Shown: positions 16,961-26,495 of the stretch, one piece after another | Layout of the letters: each line of letters begins with the position of its first letter | Numbering within the stretch: the first letter of the stretch is position 1 | From: Methanofollis tationis | GTDB taxonomy: Archaea > Halobacteriota > Methanomicrobia > Methanomicrobiales > Methanofollaceae | Assembly (NCBI RefSeq): GCF_013377755.1 | Contig: NZ_JABXWR010000001.1 | Span: 1,561,104 to 1,625,103 of the forward strand | Reading direction: 5' to 3' | DNA length: 64,000 bases | Notes under the pieces: generated by a model | What the model was told of the DNA's origin: nothing | The model's database searches: none | The model's input: only the letters and a program-made list of their open reading frames with translations | Program-made: the position numbers and the translations under genes

Positions 16961-18034
16961 ATGAAGGTTCCGGTGGCGCGCCCCCTGCTCGGGGCAGAGG
17001 AAGCGGATGCAGTGCGGGAGGTGCTCGCCTCGGGCATGATCGCCTCAGGTCCAAAAACGGCGGCGTTTGAGGAGCGTTTCGCCGCTTTCTGCGGCGCATC
17101 GCACGCTGTCGCCGTGAACAACGGTACCGCCGCCCTGCATGCGGCGCTCCTCGCCGGTGGCGTCGGGCCCGGCGACGAGGTGATCGTCCCGTCCTTTTCG
17201 TTCATCGCAACAGCGACGGCGGTCTCGATGTGCGGCGCCGTCCCGGTTTTTGCCGACGTGGACCCGGAGCGTTTCACCATCGACCCGGTTTCGGCAGAAG
17301 CGCTCGTCACCGGGAAGACGAAAGCGGTGATCGCCGTCCACCTCTTCGGTCAGGTCTGCGACGCCCCGGCGATCGCCGACCTCTGCGCCGACCGGTGCCT
17401 CCTCTTCGTGGAGGACGCCGCGCAGGCGCACGGGGCGGCGCTCGACGGGAAGCGGGCCGGATCGTTCGGCGACTTCGGCTGCTTCTCCTTCTATGCGACC
17501 AAGAACATGACCACCGGCGAGGGCGGGATGGTGACGACGGCGTCTGACGAGTTCGACGCCCGCCTGCGCCGGATCATCAACCACGGCCAGTCTGCGAAAT
17601 ATCTTCACACCGAACTCGGCTATAACTACCGGATGACCGACATCGCCGCCGCCGTCGGGCTCGTGCAGCTGGAACGGCTGGAGGGATTCAACCGGCGCCG
17701 GCAGGAGAACGCCGCCTTCTATTCGGACCGTATCAGGGCGCCGGGGATCGCCTTACCGACAACGGCGCCGGGTGCCGTGCACGTCTACCACCAGTACGTC
17801 CTGCGGACCGATGACGGGCGGGACCGGCTGATGGCCGCCCTCGGGGAGCGGGGGATCGGGACGGCGGTCCATTACCCGGTGCCGATCCACCGGCAGCCGG
17901 TCTATGCCGGCCGGCCCGCCTGCTGCCCGGTTGCCGAGCGTCTCGCCGCCTCGGTCTTTTCGATCCCGGTTCATCCCGGCGTCACCGATGAAGAGCGGAC
18001 AGCAATCGCCGATGCGATCAACGAGGTGACCTGA
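16961..18034 (+). CDS. DegT/DnrJ/EryC1 sugar aminotransferase (WbpE-like)
   Basis: A 357-residue PLP enzyme: PVARPLLGAEEADAVREVL at the N-terminus, NNGTAALHAAL for phosphate binding, FVEDAAQAHGA with the PLP Asp, and FSFYATKNMTTGEGGM with the Schiff-base Lys. It transfers an amino group from glutamate to a 3-keto nucleotide sugar. The flanking acetyltransferase and Gfo/Idh/MocA genes match the WbpD/E/B set. ATG at 16961 is used; GTG at 16952, overlapping the previous stop, is possible. Confidence 0.92.
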   Translation: MKVPVARPLLGAEEADAVREVLASGMIASGPKTAAFEERFAAFCGASHAVAVNNGTAALHAALLAGGVGPGDEVIVPSFSFIATATAVSMCGAVPVFADVDPERFTIDPVSAEALVTGKTKAVIAVHLFGQVCDAPAIADLCADRCLLFVEDAAQAHGAALDGKRAGSFGDFGCFSFYATKNMTTGEGGMVTTASDEFDARLRRIINHGQSAKYLHTELGYNYRMTDIAAAVGLVQLERLEGFNRRRQENAAFYSDRIRAPGIALPTTAPGAVHVYHQYVLRTDDGRDRLMAALGERGIGTAVHYPVPIHRQPVYAGRPACCPVAERLAASVFSIPVHPGVTDEERTAIADAINEVT

Positions 18035-18951
18035 TGGACGCGGGCGTCATCGGCACCGGGGCGATGGGGCGCAACCACGTCAGGATCTACACCGAGTTGA
18101 AAGAGGTCGGGACGACCTACGTCTACGACCTCGACCATGCGGCCGCAGAGGCCGTTGCCGCCCTGAACGGGGCCGAGGTCTGCGCCTCGATGGAGGAGTT
18201 CCTCAGGAAGGCCGAGACGGTCTCGGTCTGCGTCCCGACGCCGTACCATTTTGCGACCGCACGGCAGTGCATCGGAGCCGGCGTCCACACCTTAATCGAG
18301 AAGCCGATCTGCCTTTCGGCCGAGGAGGGGGCGCGGCTCCTTGCGGAGATCCCGGACGGTCTCACCGTCGGCGTCGGGCACATCGAGCGCTTCAACCCGA
18401 TCGTGGACGAGGTGAGGAGGCTCGTCTCCGCACCCCTGTATGTCCATATCGCCCGGCACAACCCGGCCTCGGCGCGGGTGAGCGGGTCCTCGGTCGTCGA
18501 AGACCTGATGATCCACGACATCGACGTCGTCTTCAACGCCCTCTTCTCAGGCCCCTGCACCCTGGCAAGCGCCGGGACCGAGGACGTGGCGGCGGCCCTG
18601 ATAACCTTCGGGACGACGCCCGTCTACCTCTCGGCAAGCCGGAAGGCCTCGAAGAAGGTGCGATCGATCTACATCGAACAGGAGGAGGCGACGATCGAGG
18701 CGGACTACATGACCCAGGAGGTCTACGTCTACCGCAAACCCGGCGCCTACGGGCTGGTGGACGGGCAGTACCGTCAGGAGAACATCATCGAGAAACTGCT
18801 CGTGAACAAGGTCGAGCCCCTGAAGACCGAACTCCAGACCTTCGTGCGGTGTGCCAGAGAGGGGCGGCCGTTCCCGGTGACGCCAGCACAGGGCCTGGAA
18901 AACCTGCGGGTCTGCGAGCGGATCGGGCGGGGGCTCGCCCCCCACCGCTGA
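18034..18951 (+). CDS. Gfo/Idh/MocA nucleotide-sugar dehydrogenase (WbpB-like)
   Basis: A 305-residue NAD-dependent oxidoreductase. It has the Rossmann motif GVIGTGAMGRNHVR, the conserved EKPICLSAEEG and HIERFNP, which is shared with WbpB-type UDP-GlcNAcA 3-dehydrogenases. It should oxidise C3 of UDP-N-acetylglucosaminuronate to supply the aminotransferase encoded just upstream, whose stop it overlaps by one base. Confidence 0.88.
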   Translation: MDAGVIGTGAMGRNHVRIYTELKEVGTTYVYDLDHAAAEAVAALNGAEVCASMEEFLRKAETVSVCVPTPYHFATARQCIGAGVHTLIEKPICLSAEEGARLLAEIPDGLTVGVGHIERFNPIVDEVRRLVSAPLYVHIARHNPASARVSGSSVVEDLMIHDIDVVFNALFSGPCTLASAGTEDVAAALITFGTTPVYLSASRKASKKVRSIYIEQEEATIEADYMTQEVYVYRKPGAYGLVDGQYRQENIIEKLLVNKVEPLKTELQTFVRCAREGRPFPVTPAQGLENLRVCERIGRGLAPHR

Positions 18952-19002
18952 CTTCTTCTGCTCCCTGCGCGAAACACACTTCCGCACATACCGGGGGTTA
19001 CC

Positions 19003-20436
19003 ATGAGCACCAGACTGTCATCCATTCTCGAAGAAAAGGGGCCGATCCGGACGGTCGGCGTCGTCGGCATGGGCTATGTAGGCATCCCGGCAGCGGCGCT
19101 CTTCGCCGACGCCCCGGCGTTTGAGCGCGTCTTTGGCTTCCAGCGGGACTCGCCCTCTTCAGGCTACAAGATCGCCGCGCTCAACCAGGGCGAGTCGCCC
19201 CTGAAGGGCGAGGAACCGGGGCTCGAAGACCTCCTGCAACAGGTCGTCTCGACCGGAAAATTCTCCTGCACCGCCGATTTTTCAAAAGTCGCCGAGTGCG
19301 ACGCCGTCACCCTTGCAATCCAGACGCCGTTTAAAGATCCAAAAGACCTGATCCCTGACTTCACGCCTCTGGTCGAGGGGATCAGGAACGTGGGCCGGCA
19401 CCTGACGCCGGGGACGCTCGTCGTCCTCGAATCGACGATCACCCCCGGCACAACGACCGGCATGGCCCGCGAGATCCTGGAGGAAGAGTCCGGGCTTATT
19501 GCCGGCGAGGACTTCGCCCTGGCGCACGCCCCCGAGCGGGTGATGGTCGGGAGATTGCTCCGCAATATCCGCGAGCACGACCGGATCGTCGGTGGGATCG
19601 ACGACGTGAGCACGAAGCGGGCGGTCGAACTCTACTCCCCGGTGCTCACCAGCGGGAGGGTGATCCCGATGACGGCCACCGCCGCTGAGGTGACGAAGAC
19701 CGCCGAGAACACGTTCAGGGATCTCCAGATCGCCGCCGCCAACCAGCTCGCCCTGTACTGCGAGGCGATAGGGATCAATTTCTACGATGTGCGGGCCGGG
19801 ATCGACTCCCTGAAAGGCGAGGGGATCACCAGAGCGATCCTCTGGCCCGGCGCCGGCGTGGGTGGACACTGCCTCACCAAGGACACCTATCACCTGGAGC
19901 GGGGCGTGCGGGTGCTCGGCGGCGAACTCGACTGGCCCGGCGAGGTCGCCTCGCTGTACGTGACCGCCCGGCAGATCAACGACTTCATGCCGGCGCATAT
20001 GCTGACCCTGACAGCGTCGGCCCTCGCCCAGGCAGGAAAAAGCCTGAAGGGGGCGCGGATCGCCCTCCTGGGCTGGGCATTCATCAACGACTCGGACGAC
20101 GCGAGAAACACCCCGGCAGAGCCCTTCCGCGACGCTGCCCTCGCCGCCGGGGCCGAAGTCGCCGTCCACGACCCCTGGGTGGAGCGCTACCCCGGCCTCG
20201 AGGTCTCGCACGACCTTGCAGCGGTGCTCGACGGTGCCGACGCCGTTGCCCTCTTCGCCGGGCACCGGGACTACCGGGGGCTTGACCCCGCCCATGTGAA
20301 GGCGCTCTCTGGCTGCGATCACCCGGCGATCGTCGACGGCCGGAACATCGTCGATCCCGACACCTTCATCGAGGCGGGCTTCGCCTACCGCGGCATCGGC
20401 AGGGGCGACATGAACAGGCACGCCCTGAGGGGCTGA
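19003..20436 (+). CDS. UDP-N-acetylhexosamine 6-dehydrogenase (WbpA/WecC-like)
   Basis: A 477-residue UDP-sugar 6-dehydrogenase: VGVVGMGYVGIPAA at the N-terminus, ESTITPGTT, the catalytic Cys in WPGAGVGGHCLTKDTYHL, and the C-terminal domain with LGWAFINDSDDARNTP. It oxidises UDP-GlcNAc (or UDP-ManNAc) twice to the uronate with NAD. Here it should be the first committed step of the diacetamido-uronate pathway. ATG at 19003 follows GGGGGTT. It is about 50 nt downstream of the WbpB-like gene. Confidence 0.92.
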   Translation: MSTRLSSILEEKGPIRTVGVVGMGYVGIPAAALFADAPAFERVFGFQRDSPSSGYKIAALNQGESPLKGEEPGLEDLLQQVVSTGKFSCTADFSKVAECDAVTLAIQTPFKDPKDLIPDFTPLVEGIRNVGRHLTPGTLVVLESTITPGTTTGMAREILEEESGLIAGEDFALAHAPERVMVGRLLRNIREHDRIVGGIDDVSTKRAVELYSPVLTSGRVIPMTATAAEVTKTAENTFRDLQIAAANQLALYCEAIGINFYDVRAGIDSLKGEGITRAILWPGAGVGGHCLTKDTYHLERGVRVLGGELDWPGEVASLYVTARQINDFMPAHMLTLTASALAQAGKSLKGARIALLGWAFINDSDDARNTPAEPFRDAALAAGAEVAVHDPWVERYPGLEVSHDLAAVLDGADAVALFAGHRDYRGLDPAHVKALSGCDHPAIVDGRNIVDPDTFIEAGFAYRGIGRGDMNRHALRG

Positions 20437-20513
20437 GCACCCCTCGCCATCGGACCCGGGGACAGGATAATAACCCTCATCCCCTCTGCTGATCCACGCT
20501 TCTTCTGAACCTG

Positions 20514-21650
20514 ATGAAAATACTGCTGGTATCCACCCAGGACTACATCCACCACCCGGTGCCCTCCCGCCACCACTATATCTTCGAGGAGCTGGCAGAG
20601 CGACACGAGGTGTATGTACCCCACTTCCATGTCAGCCGCGGCCCTGAGCGCCCCACCCGCCTCCACGTCGAGGAGGCGACCCTCTTCCCCTTCACCAGCC
20701 CCTTCCTCCACTACACCGCAAACGCTCCCTATCATATGGCGGCGATGCGCCGGATCATCAGGGAGAACGGGATCGAGGTCGTGGTGGCGGCGAACGTCCT
20801 CGCCGGCACCGCCGCCGTCAGGGCGACACGTTCGGCAAAAATCCCGGTCCTCTTCGACCTCAAGGACTGGTTCCCTGACTCAGCGGCGGCGTATTACGAT
20901 AACCCCCTGGCGAAACGCCTTATCCACGACGGCGTCTGGGCGATCACCCGCTACAACCTCGACCGGAGCGACCGGATCACGACCGTCTCTCCCTCCCTCG
21001 CGGCGCAGCTCGGGCGCCACGGCTACGAGGCCGGCGTGATCACCAACGGCGTCAACACCGATCTCTTCCGCCCGATGGACGGCGCCCCCATGCGCAGTCG
21101 CCTCGGGATCCCGCAGGAGAGTTTCGTGATCGGGTTCGCCGGATCGGTCGAGCGGTGGTACGCCGTCGACGACCTGATCCGCCTCCTCCCGAAAATCCGG
21201 TCGGAGTTCGGCGACGTCAGGCTCCTGGTCGTCGGCGGCTCGCTCTTCACCGGCTACCTGGACGACCTCAGGGCCCTGGCCTCTGCCTCGGGCGTCGCCG
21301 GCGAGGTCGTCTTCACCGGGACGGTGCGGCACCAGGACCTCCCGGCCCACATCAGCGCCATGGACGTCTGCACCATACCGCTCTCCCCGCCGCAGTGGGC
21401 GAACATCGCCCTCCCGAACAAGTTCTTCGAGTACTCGGCCTGCAAAAAGCCGATCCTCTCGCGGCCCATCCCCGACGTCGAGGCGATCGGCGGGGACCAT
21501 CTCTCGATCTACCGGAACGACGAGGAGTTCGTCGCCCTCGTCGGCGAGGCGGTCAGGCAGCCACGAGAGGTTGCGGTCGACGCGGAGCGGTTCAGCTGGA
21601 AACGGAGGGCTGCCGAGATGGAGGCCGTCCTCCAGGATCTCATCCAGTGA
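20514..21650 (+). CDS. GT4-type glycosyltransferase
   Basis: A 378-residue GT-B glycosyltransferase. The N-terminus is LLVSTQDYIHHPVPSRHHYI and the acceptor domain contains VLFDLKDWFPDSA. The donor domain has ITNGVNTDLFRP, IGFAGSVERWYAVDDLIRLL, a switch region near VVFTGTVRHQDLPAH, and the terminal LPNKFFEYSACKKPILS with the nucleotide-sugar Glu. It probably adds one sugar to the lipid-linked glycan that AglB, encoded next, transfers to proteins. Confidence 0.88.
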   Translation: MKILLVSTQDYIHHPVPSRHHYIFEELAERHEVYVPHFHVSRGPERPTRLHVEEATLFPFTSPFLHYTANAPYHMAAMRRIIRENGIEVVVAANVLAGTAAVRATRSAKIPVLFDLKDWFPDSAAAYYDNPLAKRLIHDGVWAITRYNLDRSDRITTVSPSLAAQLGRHGYEAGVITNGVNTDLFRPMDGAPMRSRLGIPQESFVIGFAGSVERWYAVDDLIRLLPKIRSEFGDVRLLVVGGSLFTGYLDDLRALASASGVAGEVVFTGTVRHQDLPAHISAMDVCTIPLSPPQWANIALPNKFFEYSACKKPILSRPIPDVEAIGGDHLSIYRNDEEFVALVGEAVRQPREVAVDAERFSWKRRAAEMEAVLQDLIQ

Positions 21651-21667
21651 AAAGCCACCAAAAATCG

Positions 21668-21675
21668 TTTTTTTT
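21668..21675 (+). terminator. Poly-T terminator after the glycosyltransferase gene
   Basis: A run of eight T residues lies 18 nt after the glycosyltransferase stop, in otherwise GC-rich DNA and just before the aglB promoter. Oligo-T tracts terminate archaeal RNA polymerase. Confidence 0.6.
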
Positions 21676-21693
21676 CCGTCTCTGGAATTATCC

Positions 21694-21704
21694 AAATATA
21701 TTAA
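21694..21704 (+). promoter_or_regulatory. TATA box of aglB
   Basis: AAATATATTAA lies 36-46 nt before the aglB ATG. The predicted start site near 21725 leaves a short leader carrying GGAG at 21731-21734. Confidence 0.65.
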
Positions 21705-21739
21705 TCATCCTCCGGGGAAACACTGATACCGGAGTATCA

Positions 21740-24289
21740 ATGCCGCCTTTCGACGAAAAACAAAGAAATATCTTGATTGCGGGAGCGCTCATCCTCCTCT
21801 CGCTCTTCGCCCTCTGGATCAGGCTGATCCCGATGGCCGGACTCACCGCGGCCGGGGTGGCCGACGTCCTGGGCAACGACCCCTGGTATAACCTCAGGCA
21901 GGTGGAGTCCCTCCTCGCCAACGGCCTGACCTATGCCTGGTACGACCCGATGACCCTCTTCCCGACCGGCGACGTCGTCTACTGGGGCCCGCTCTTCACC
22001 CAGATCATCGCGGGCCTCGCCCTCCTGACCGGGGCGACGACGCACCTCGATATCGCCTTCGTCGCATCGCTCGTCCCGCCCCTGATGGGCGCCGCCATGG
22101 TCCCGCTGGTCTACTTCATCGGCCGGAGGGTTGCCGACTCGACGACCGGCATCCTCGCCGCCCTCTTCACGGCAGTGATCTCGGGGCAGTATCTCTACCG
22201 CTCGCTCTTCGGGTTCGTCGACCACCATGTCGCCGAAGTGCTCTTCTCGACCCTCTTCGCCCTCGCCTATATCGTCGCTCTCTCGGCCGGGCGGGAAGAG
22301 CGGATCGAACTCTCTTCAATCGGAACCCTGAAGCGCCCGCTCGTCCTCGGGGCACTTGCCGGCGTCGCCTACCTCCTCGGCCTCTTCGTGATGCCGACGA
22401 TGATCCTCTTCGCCATGATCGCGGCGGTCTACACCGCCCTCCAGTTCGTGCTCGACGCCTGGCACGGGCGCGAGAGCCTCGACCTCGCCGTGATCAACAC
22501 CGCCGTCTTCCTTGTCGCCACCGTCGGGCTGCTCGTCTTCGGCTTCAAAGAGGCAGGGTTCGGCCTCTCCAGGTACACGATGGGGCACGTGGTCGCGTAC
22601 CTCGCGATCGTCCTCGGAACCTGGGTGCTCTTTGCAATCGCACGGGCGACACGTGAGCGGCCGAAATACGTCTATCCCCTCTCGCTCGCCGGCCTCGGGA
22701 TCGTAGGCGCCCTCGCCCTGATGATAGCGGCCCCGGCGCTCTACGGGGTGCTGGTCGGCAGTTTCTTCTCCTTCTTCGGCCAGTCGGCCGTCGTCCTGAC
22801 CGTGCAGGAAGCGATGGGGTGGAGCTTCGACGGCGCCTGGCAGGCCTTTAACGTCGGGCTTCTCCTGATGATCGGCGGGTTTGCCGTCCTCATCTATGAT
22901 CTCTTCAGAAAGGACCGGCCAGACCACCTCTTCGTGATCATCTGGTCGGCCGTCATGCTCGCCTCGACCTGGCAGCACGTCAGGTACGAATATTACCTGG
23001 CAGTAAACATCGCCCTGCTCTCCGGCATCTTTGCCGGGTTCGTGGTCAGCGCCGGGTGGAAGGACGTCCAGACCCTCACCTCCTCCCCTGCGCCAGAGAA
23101 AACGGAGACCAAGGGCAGGAAGAAGGCCGACGCCGCGAAAGCCCCTGCCCGGAAAGGCGATGCCAGAAACGTGCTGGCGGTCGCCGGCGTGGCCGTGGTC
23201 TCCCTGCTCTTCGTCCTCATGTCGGTCCAGAGCGGCATGGCCGTCGCCGAAGCGTCGGGATACGGCGGGATGAACCCGCAGTGGCGCCAGGCCCTTGAAT
23301 GGATGGCCGAGAACACGCCTGACACCGGCGTCGACTATTACGGGATCTACGAGAAAGAAACCTTTGAATACCCCGATACCGCCTACGGCGTGATGTCGTG
23401 GTGGGACTACGGCCACTACATCACCTACCTGGCCCAGCGTATCCCGGTCGCAAACCCCTTCCAGCACGGCGTCACCGGGCCGAACGGCTCGGCGGCATTC
23501 TTCATGCAGCAGGAAGAAGCGGCCGCCGCAGAGATCATGGAGAACACCGGGACGCGCTACGTGATCACCGACATCGAGATGGACACCGGGAAGTTCTGGG
23601 CGATGGCGACCTGGTACGACCCAGCAGTGGCGCAGAAGGGGTACCTCGACACCTACCTGATCCAGGAGTCGGGATCGTATAACCGGGTGCAGTTGAACAC
23701 GCCGGCCTACTACCGCACGATGGTCTCGCGCCTCCACAACTTCGACGGCTCGATGGCCGAGCCCTCGCAGGTGGTCTACGTGGAGTACACCGAGGCAGGG
23801 GTCTCGGGATTCTCCGCCCCGGTGATCACAAACGCCATGATGCTGAACGGGTCTGAAGCGCAGGCAAAGGCCGATGCCTACAACGCGAACGCACCTGCCG
23901 GAAAAGGCGCCGGGCTCTTCGGCACCGACAACAACCTCACCCTCCCGCCTGAAGAGGTCTCGGCCCTCCAGCACTTCAGGCTCGTCTTCGAGTCGAGCAG
24001 AAATGTCTACAATGCCGTGACGCCGGATATTAAATACGTCAAGGTCTTCGAGTATGTCCAGGGCGCCCGTATCGCCGGCGAGGGAACGATCGAGGTGGAC
24101 CTGAAAGCGAACACCGGCCGGACCTTCACCTACCGGCAGGAGAGCGTGAACGGAGTGTTTGTGGTGCCGTACTCCACGTCCGGAAATCCCTACGGCGTGA
24201 CCGCAACAGGGCCGTACCGGATCGTCGGCACCGGGCAGACGATCGAGGTGTCTGAGGACGCCGTGATGCAGGGACTTACCGTCGGCTAA
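21740..24289 (+). CDS. aglB: AglB/STT3 oligosaccharyltransferase
   Basis: An 849-residue catalytic oligosaccharyltransferase. The first outer loop has the metal motif NDPWYNLRQ. About a dozen membrane helices follow, then a charged insert with a KGRKKADAAK stretch. The soluble C-terminal domain carries the acceptor-recognition motif SWWDYGHYI and a DK-type segment (DIEMDTGKFWAM). It moves lipid-linked glycans to Asn in N-x-S/T sites on the outer face of the membrane. ATG at 21740 is fixed by GGAG 5 nt upstream. It caps the glycan island and has its own promoter. Confidence 0.95.
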   Translation: MPPFDEKQRNILIAGALILLSLFALWIRLIPMAGLTAAGVADVLGNDPWYNLRQVESLLANGLTYAWYDPMTLFPTGDVVYWGPLFTQIIAGLALLTGATTHLDIAFVASLVPPLMGAAMVPLVYFIGRRVADSTTGILAALFTAVISGQYLYRSLFGFVDHHVAEVLFSTLFALAYIVALSAGREERIELSSIGTLKRPLVLGALAGVAYLLGLFVMPTMILFAMIAAVYTALQFVLDAWHGRESLDLAVINTAVFLVATVGLLVFGFKEAGFGLSRYTMGHVVAYLAIVLGTWVLFAIARATRERPKYVYPLSLAGLGIVGALALMIAAPALYGVLVGSFFSFFGQSAVVLTVQEAMGWSFDGAWQAFNVGLLLMIGGFAVLIYDLFRKDRPDHLFVIIWSAVMLASTWQHVRYEYYLAVNIALLSGIFAGFVVSAGWKDVQTLTSSPAPEKTETKGRKKADAAKAPARKGDARNVLAVAGVAVVSLLFVLMSVQSGMAVAEASGYGGMNPQWRQALEWMAENTPDTGVDYYGIYEKETFEYPDTAYGVMSWWDYGHYITYLAQRIPVANPFQHGVTGPNGSAAFFMQQEEAAAAEIMENTGTRYVITDIEMDTGKFWAMATWYDPAVAQKGYLDTYLIQESGSYNRVQLNTPAYYRTMVSRLHNFDGSMAEPSQVVYVEYTEAGVSGFSAPVITNAMMLNGSEAQAKADAYNANAPAGKGAGLFGTDNNLTLPPEEVSALQHFRLVFESSRNVYNAVTPDIKYVKVFEYVQGARIAGEGTIEVDLKANTGRTFTYRQESVNGVFVVPYSTSGNPYGVTATGPYRIVGTGQTIEVSEDAVMQGLTVG

Positions 24290-25272
24290 TGAGATGTTCA
24301 GCGATCACCGGGAGAGTGTTTGCAAAACACGACATGTCAGCCCCTCCGGGGAGCGGACAGTCCGAGACGAGCGCCCGTCTCAGGGAGGTGCTCGCCGGCC
24401 TCCCCAGGGATATCCCGGTTCACCCCCCGGTTTCTGCGACGGTCGAGGAGATCGAGGCGGTCCACGAACCAGCCTATGTGCGCTGGATCCAGCAGATGGC
24501 CACAGGCAGCTGTTTTCTCGACGATAACACCTATGTATCGGACTCTTCGTTCGAGGTCGCCCTTGCGGCCGCAGGCTCCACCCATGCGGCGATCGAGCGG
24601 GCGCTCGACGGAGAGAACTGTTTTGCGCTTGTCCGCCCGCCGGGTCACCACGCCGAGCCCGACCGGCAGATGGGTTTTTGCATCTTCAACAACGCCGCCG
24701 TCGCCGTCACAAAGGCGCTCCGGCACCTCGACCGGGTCGCCATCGTGGACTGGGACCTCCACCACGGCAACGGCACCCAGAAGATCTTTTACCCGTCCGA
24801 CCGGGTGCTCTACTGCTCGGTCCACCAGGAGAACAGTTTTCCCGGCACCGGATGGCCCGAAGAGATCGGCACCGGAAAAGGGAGGGGATATACGATCAAC
24901 GCCCCCCTGGCACCAGGAGCGACCCTCGCCGACTACGCGCGGATCTTCTCGGCGGTCTTTGTGCCGGCAATCAGGGCGCACCGGCCAGACCTGGTCCTGG
25001 TCTCCGCAGGGCAGGACGCCCTGGCCGACGACGAACACGGCCGAATGCTGCTCTCACCGCCCGACTACGGGGTGCTGACCAGGATGCTCCTGGACCTCGA
25101 CCTGCCCCTCGCCCTGGTGCTGGAGGGCGGCTACGGCCCCTCGCACGGGCAGGCGATCGCTGCAATCTTTGCAACGCTCAGGGGTCGGGAGAAAAAGGGC
25201 GGCGATCCCGGGCGGCCGCGTCCCCGGACCGTCGCACTTGCAGAGAGACTGCAGAAACTGATAAATTATTAG
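24289..25272 (+). CDS. Histone-deacetylase-family amidohydrolase
   Basis: A 327-residue class II-like HDAC fold protein: VRPPGHHAEPDRQMGFCIFN with the tandem catalytic histidines, zinc ligands in DWDLHHGNGTQ and SAGQDALADD, and a terminal LEGGYGPSHGQA. Archaeal members deacetylate small amides, polyamines or possibly acetyl-lysine proteins; the substrate is unknown. The ATG overlaps the aglB stop. The 3' end overlaps the convergent ycaO gene by 4 bp. Confidence 0.9.
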   Translation: MRCSAITGRVFAKHDMSAPPGSGQSETSARLREVLAGLPRDIPVHPPVSATVEEIEAVHEPAYVRWIQQMATGSCFLDDNTYVSDSSFEVALAAAGSTHAAIERALDGENCFALVRPPGHHAEPDRQMGFCIFNNAAVAVTKALRHLDRVAIVDWDLHHGNGTQKIFYPSDRVLYCSVHQENSFPGTGWPEEIGTGKGRGYTINAPLAPGATLADYARIFSAVFVPAIRAHRPDLVLVSAGQDALADDEHGRMLLSPPDYGVLTRMLLDLDLPLALVLEGGYGPSHGQAIAAIFATLRGREKKGGDPGRPRPRTVALAERLQKLINY

Positions 25273-26441
25273 CGCTTTTTGACCATTCGGTCCTTGTTCA
25301 TGTGCGAGACCTCAAAGCCCGGCACGATCACCCTGACCACCGGGACAGGGGTGCGGGAAAGGTCGCAGACGAGCACGCGCTCGGCTTCCTTCCCGATCTC
25401 TTCAAGGGCGACCCCGATGTCTTCGTCAAAATAGTCGGTAGCCAGGTTCGCCAGTCCCTCGATTGAGGTGGAGGGAGCATCGCAGAACCATTCCTTGTTG
25501 ATCCGCTTCATCCGGTCGTAGCCGATCCGTTCGAGGAGGTGCTGGCGGTCAGGGTTGACCCGCCCGCCCTGGAGCTGGCTGGCGCGGCTCTGCGCCACCT
25601 CGGTGAGCGCCCGCAGTGCGGCGATCTCCGGGTCGAGATGCGTCCCAGCCCCCATGACCAGGAGAGAGGGGTCTTTTGTGAGGGTGTCGTCCGCCGCCGC
25701 CGCCACCGTAGGGATCCCGGTCCGGCCCTCGAGGAGCCATAGATGGATCTCGATCCCGTGTCCGGCATAGAGGTCCAGGATCTCCCGCACCGGCCCGGTC
25801 TCCCCGACCGAGAGTCTCGTCCCCATCGAGTGCCGCCGTTCAGCCCGGGAGAGGGCGTCGCGCTCGATCACCTCAAGGAGGGCGTGGAGCACCGCCTCCT
25901 CGATCACGTTGCCCGAGGCAAGGCCGTTCGTGTCAGAGATGAAGAGGGGCACTGTCTGGCCCAGGCAGTCATAGGGGTGGAAGACGGCGTTGGACGGGAC
26001 CAGGATCTCCTCATCGTTCAGGAGGTCAAAAGCAGGCGTCCAGTGGAGTTTCTCGTTCTCCTCCAGGGGGCGGGGCAGGATCAGGTCGGCCGGGTCGAGT
26101 GCCCGTCTGATCCCGAGCGCCTCGAAGCTCGCATACTCCATGAAATCGCATCGGTATTCGCCGGAGTAGCGCTCGATCGCCTCCATCATCGCCGAGACCT
26201 TCGCCTGCACCGGCCCCTTTCCTTTGCCGGCATGATATTTTGCCGAACCGATGGCGGCGGTCGGCCTGAATACCGAGAAGCACGGGATGCCGAGGCGGTC
26301 GAGGTGGGTGACGTCCTCGACCGAGACGACGCCGATCTCGTCCATCAGTGGTTCAATGGCCTGCAGGGTCTCTTCGGGGGGTCTCGAACGGTGGGTCCCG
26401 TCGTAATACTGCTTTCTGACGTGGCTGAAGGTTAGGGACAT
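25269..26441 (-). CDS. ycaO: YcaO protein, McrA-glycine thioamidation type
   Basis: A 390-residue YcaO ATP-dependent cyclodehydratase: SAKYHAGKGKGPVQAKVSAM, EAIERYSGEYR with ATP/Mg ligands, HALLEVIERDALSRA and RALTEVAQSRASQLQ. The pattern fits the methanogen enzyme that, with TfuA, converts a glycine of methyl-coenzyme M reductase to thioglycine; no tfuA is visible here. No ribosome-binding site precedes the ATG. A TATA element lies about 28 nt upstream, so the mRNA is probably leaderless. Confidence 0.9.
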   Translation of the reverse strand: MSLTFSHVRKQYYDGTHRSRPPEETLQAIEPLMDEIGVVSVEDVTHLDRLGIPCFSVFRPTAAIGSAKYHAGKGKGPVQAKVSAMMEAIERYSGEYRCDFMEYASFEALGIRRALDPADLILPRPLEENEKLHWTPAFDLLNDEEILVPSNAVFHPYDCLGQTVPLFISDTNGLASGNVIEEAVLHALLEVIERDALSRAERRHSMGTRLSVGETGPVREILDLYAGHGIEIHLWLLEGRTGIPTVAAAADDTLTKDPSLLVMGAGTHLDPEIAALRALTEVAQSRASQLQGGRVNPDRQHLLERIGYDRMKRINKEWFCDAPSTSIEGLANLATDYFDEDIGVALEEIGKEAERVLVCDLSRTPVPVVRVIVPGFEVSHMNKDRMVKKR

Positions 26442-26465
26442 CTTAGAGGATTAGGCCGGGCGATC

Positions 26466-26474
26466 ATTTATACC
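26466..26474. promoter_or_regulatory. Shared bidirectional TATA element
   Basis: ATTTATACC reads as TTTATA forward and GGTATAAAT in reverse. Its centre is about 27 nt from the DUF2098 ATG on the right (26496) and about 28 nt from the ycaO ATG on the left (26441). Neither gene has a ribosome-binding site, as expected if both transcripts are leaderless and fired from one element. Confidence 0.6.
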
Positions 26475-26495
26475 TTCATGCCCCCATTCTCTTTC

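Noticed and set aside
22316-23974. A 552-codon open frame on the minus strand across aglB.
   Set aside because: It is a GC-rich shadow frame opposite a clearly conserved gene, with low-complexity Asp/Glu/Gly/His composition and no family features.
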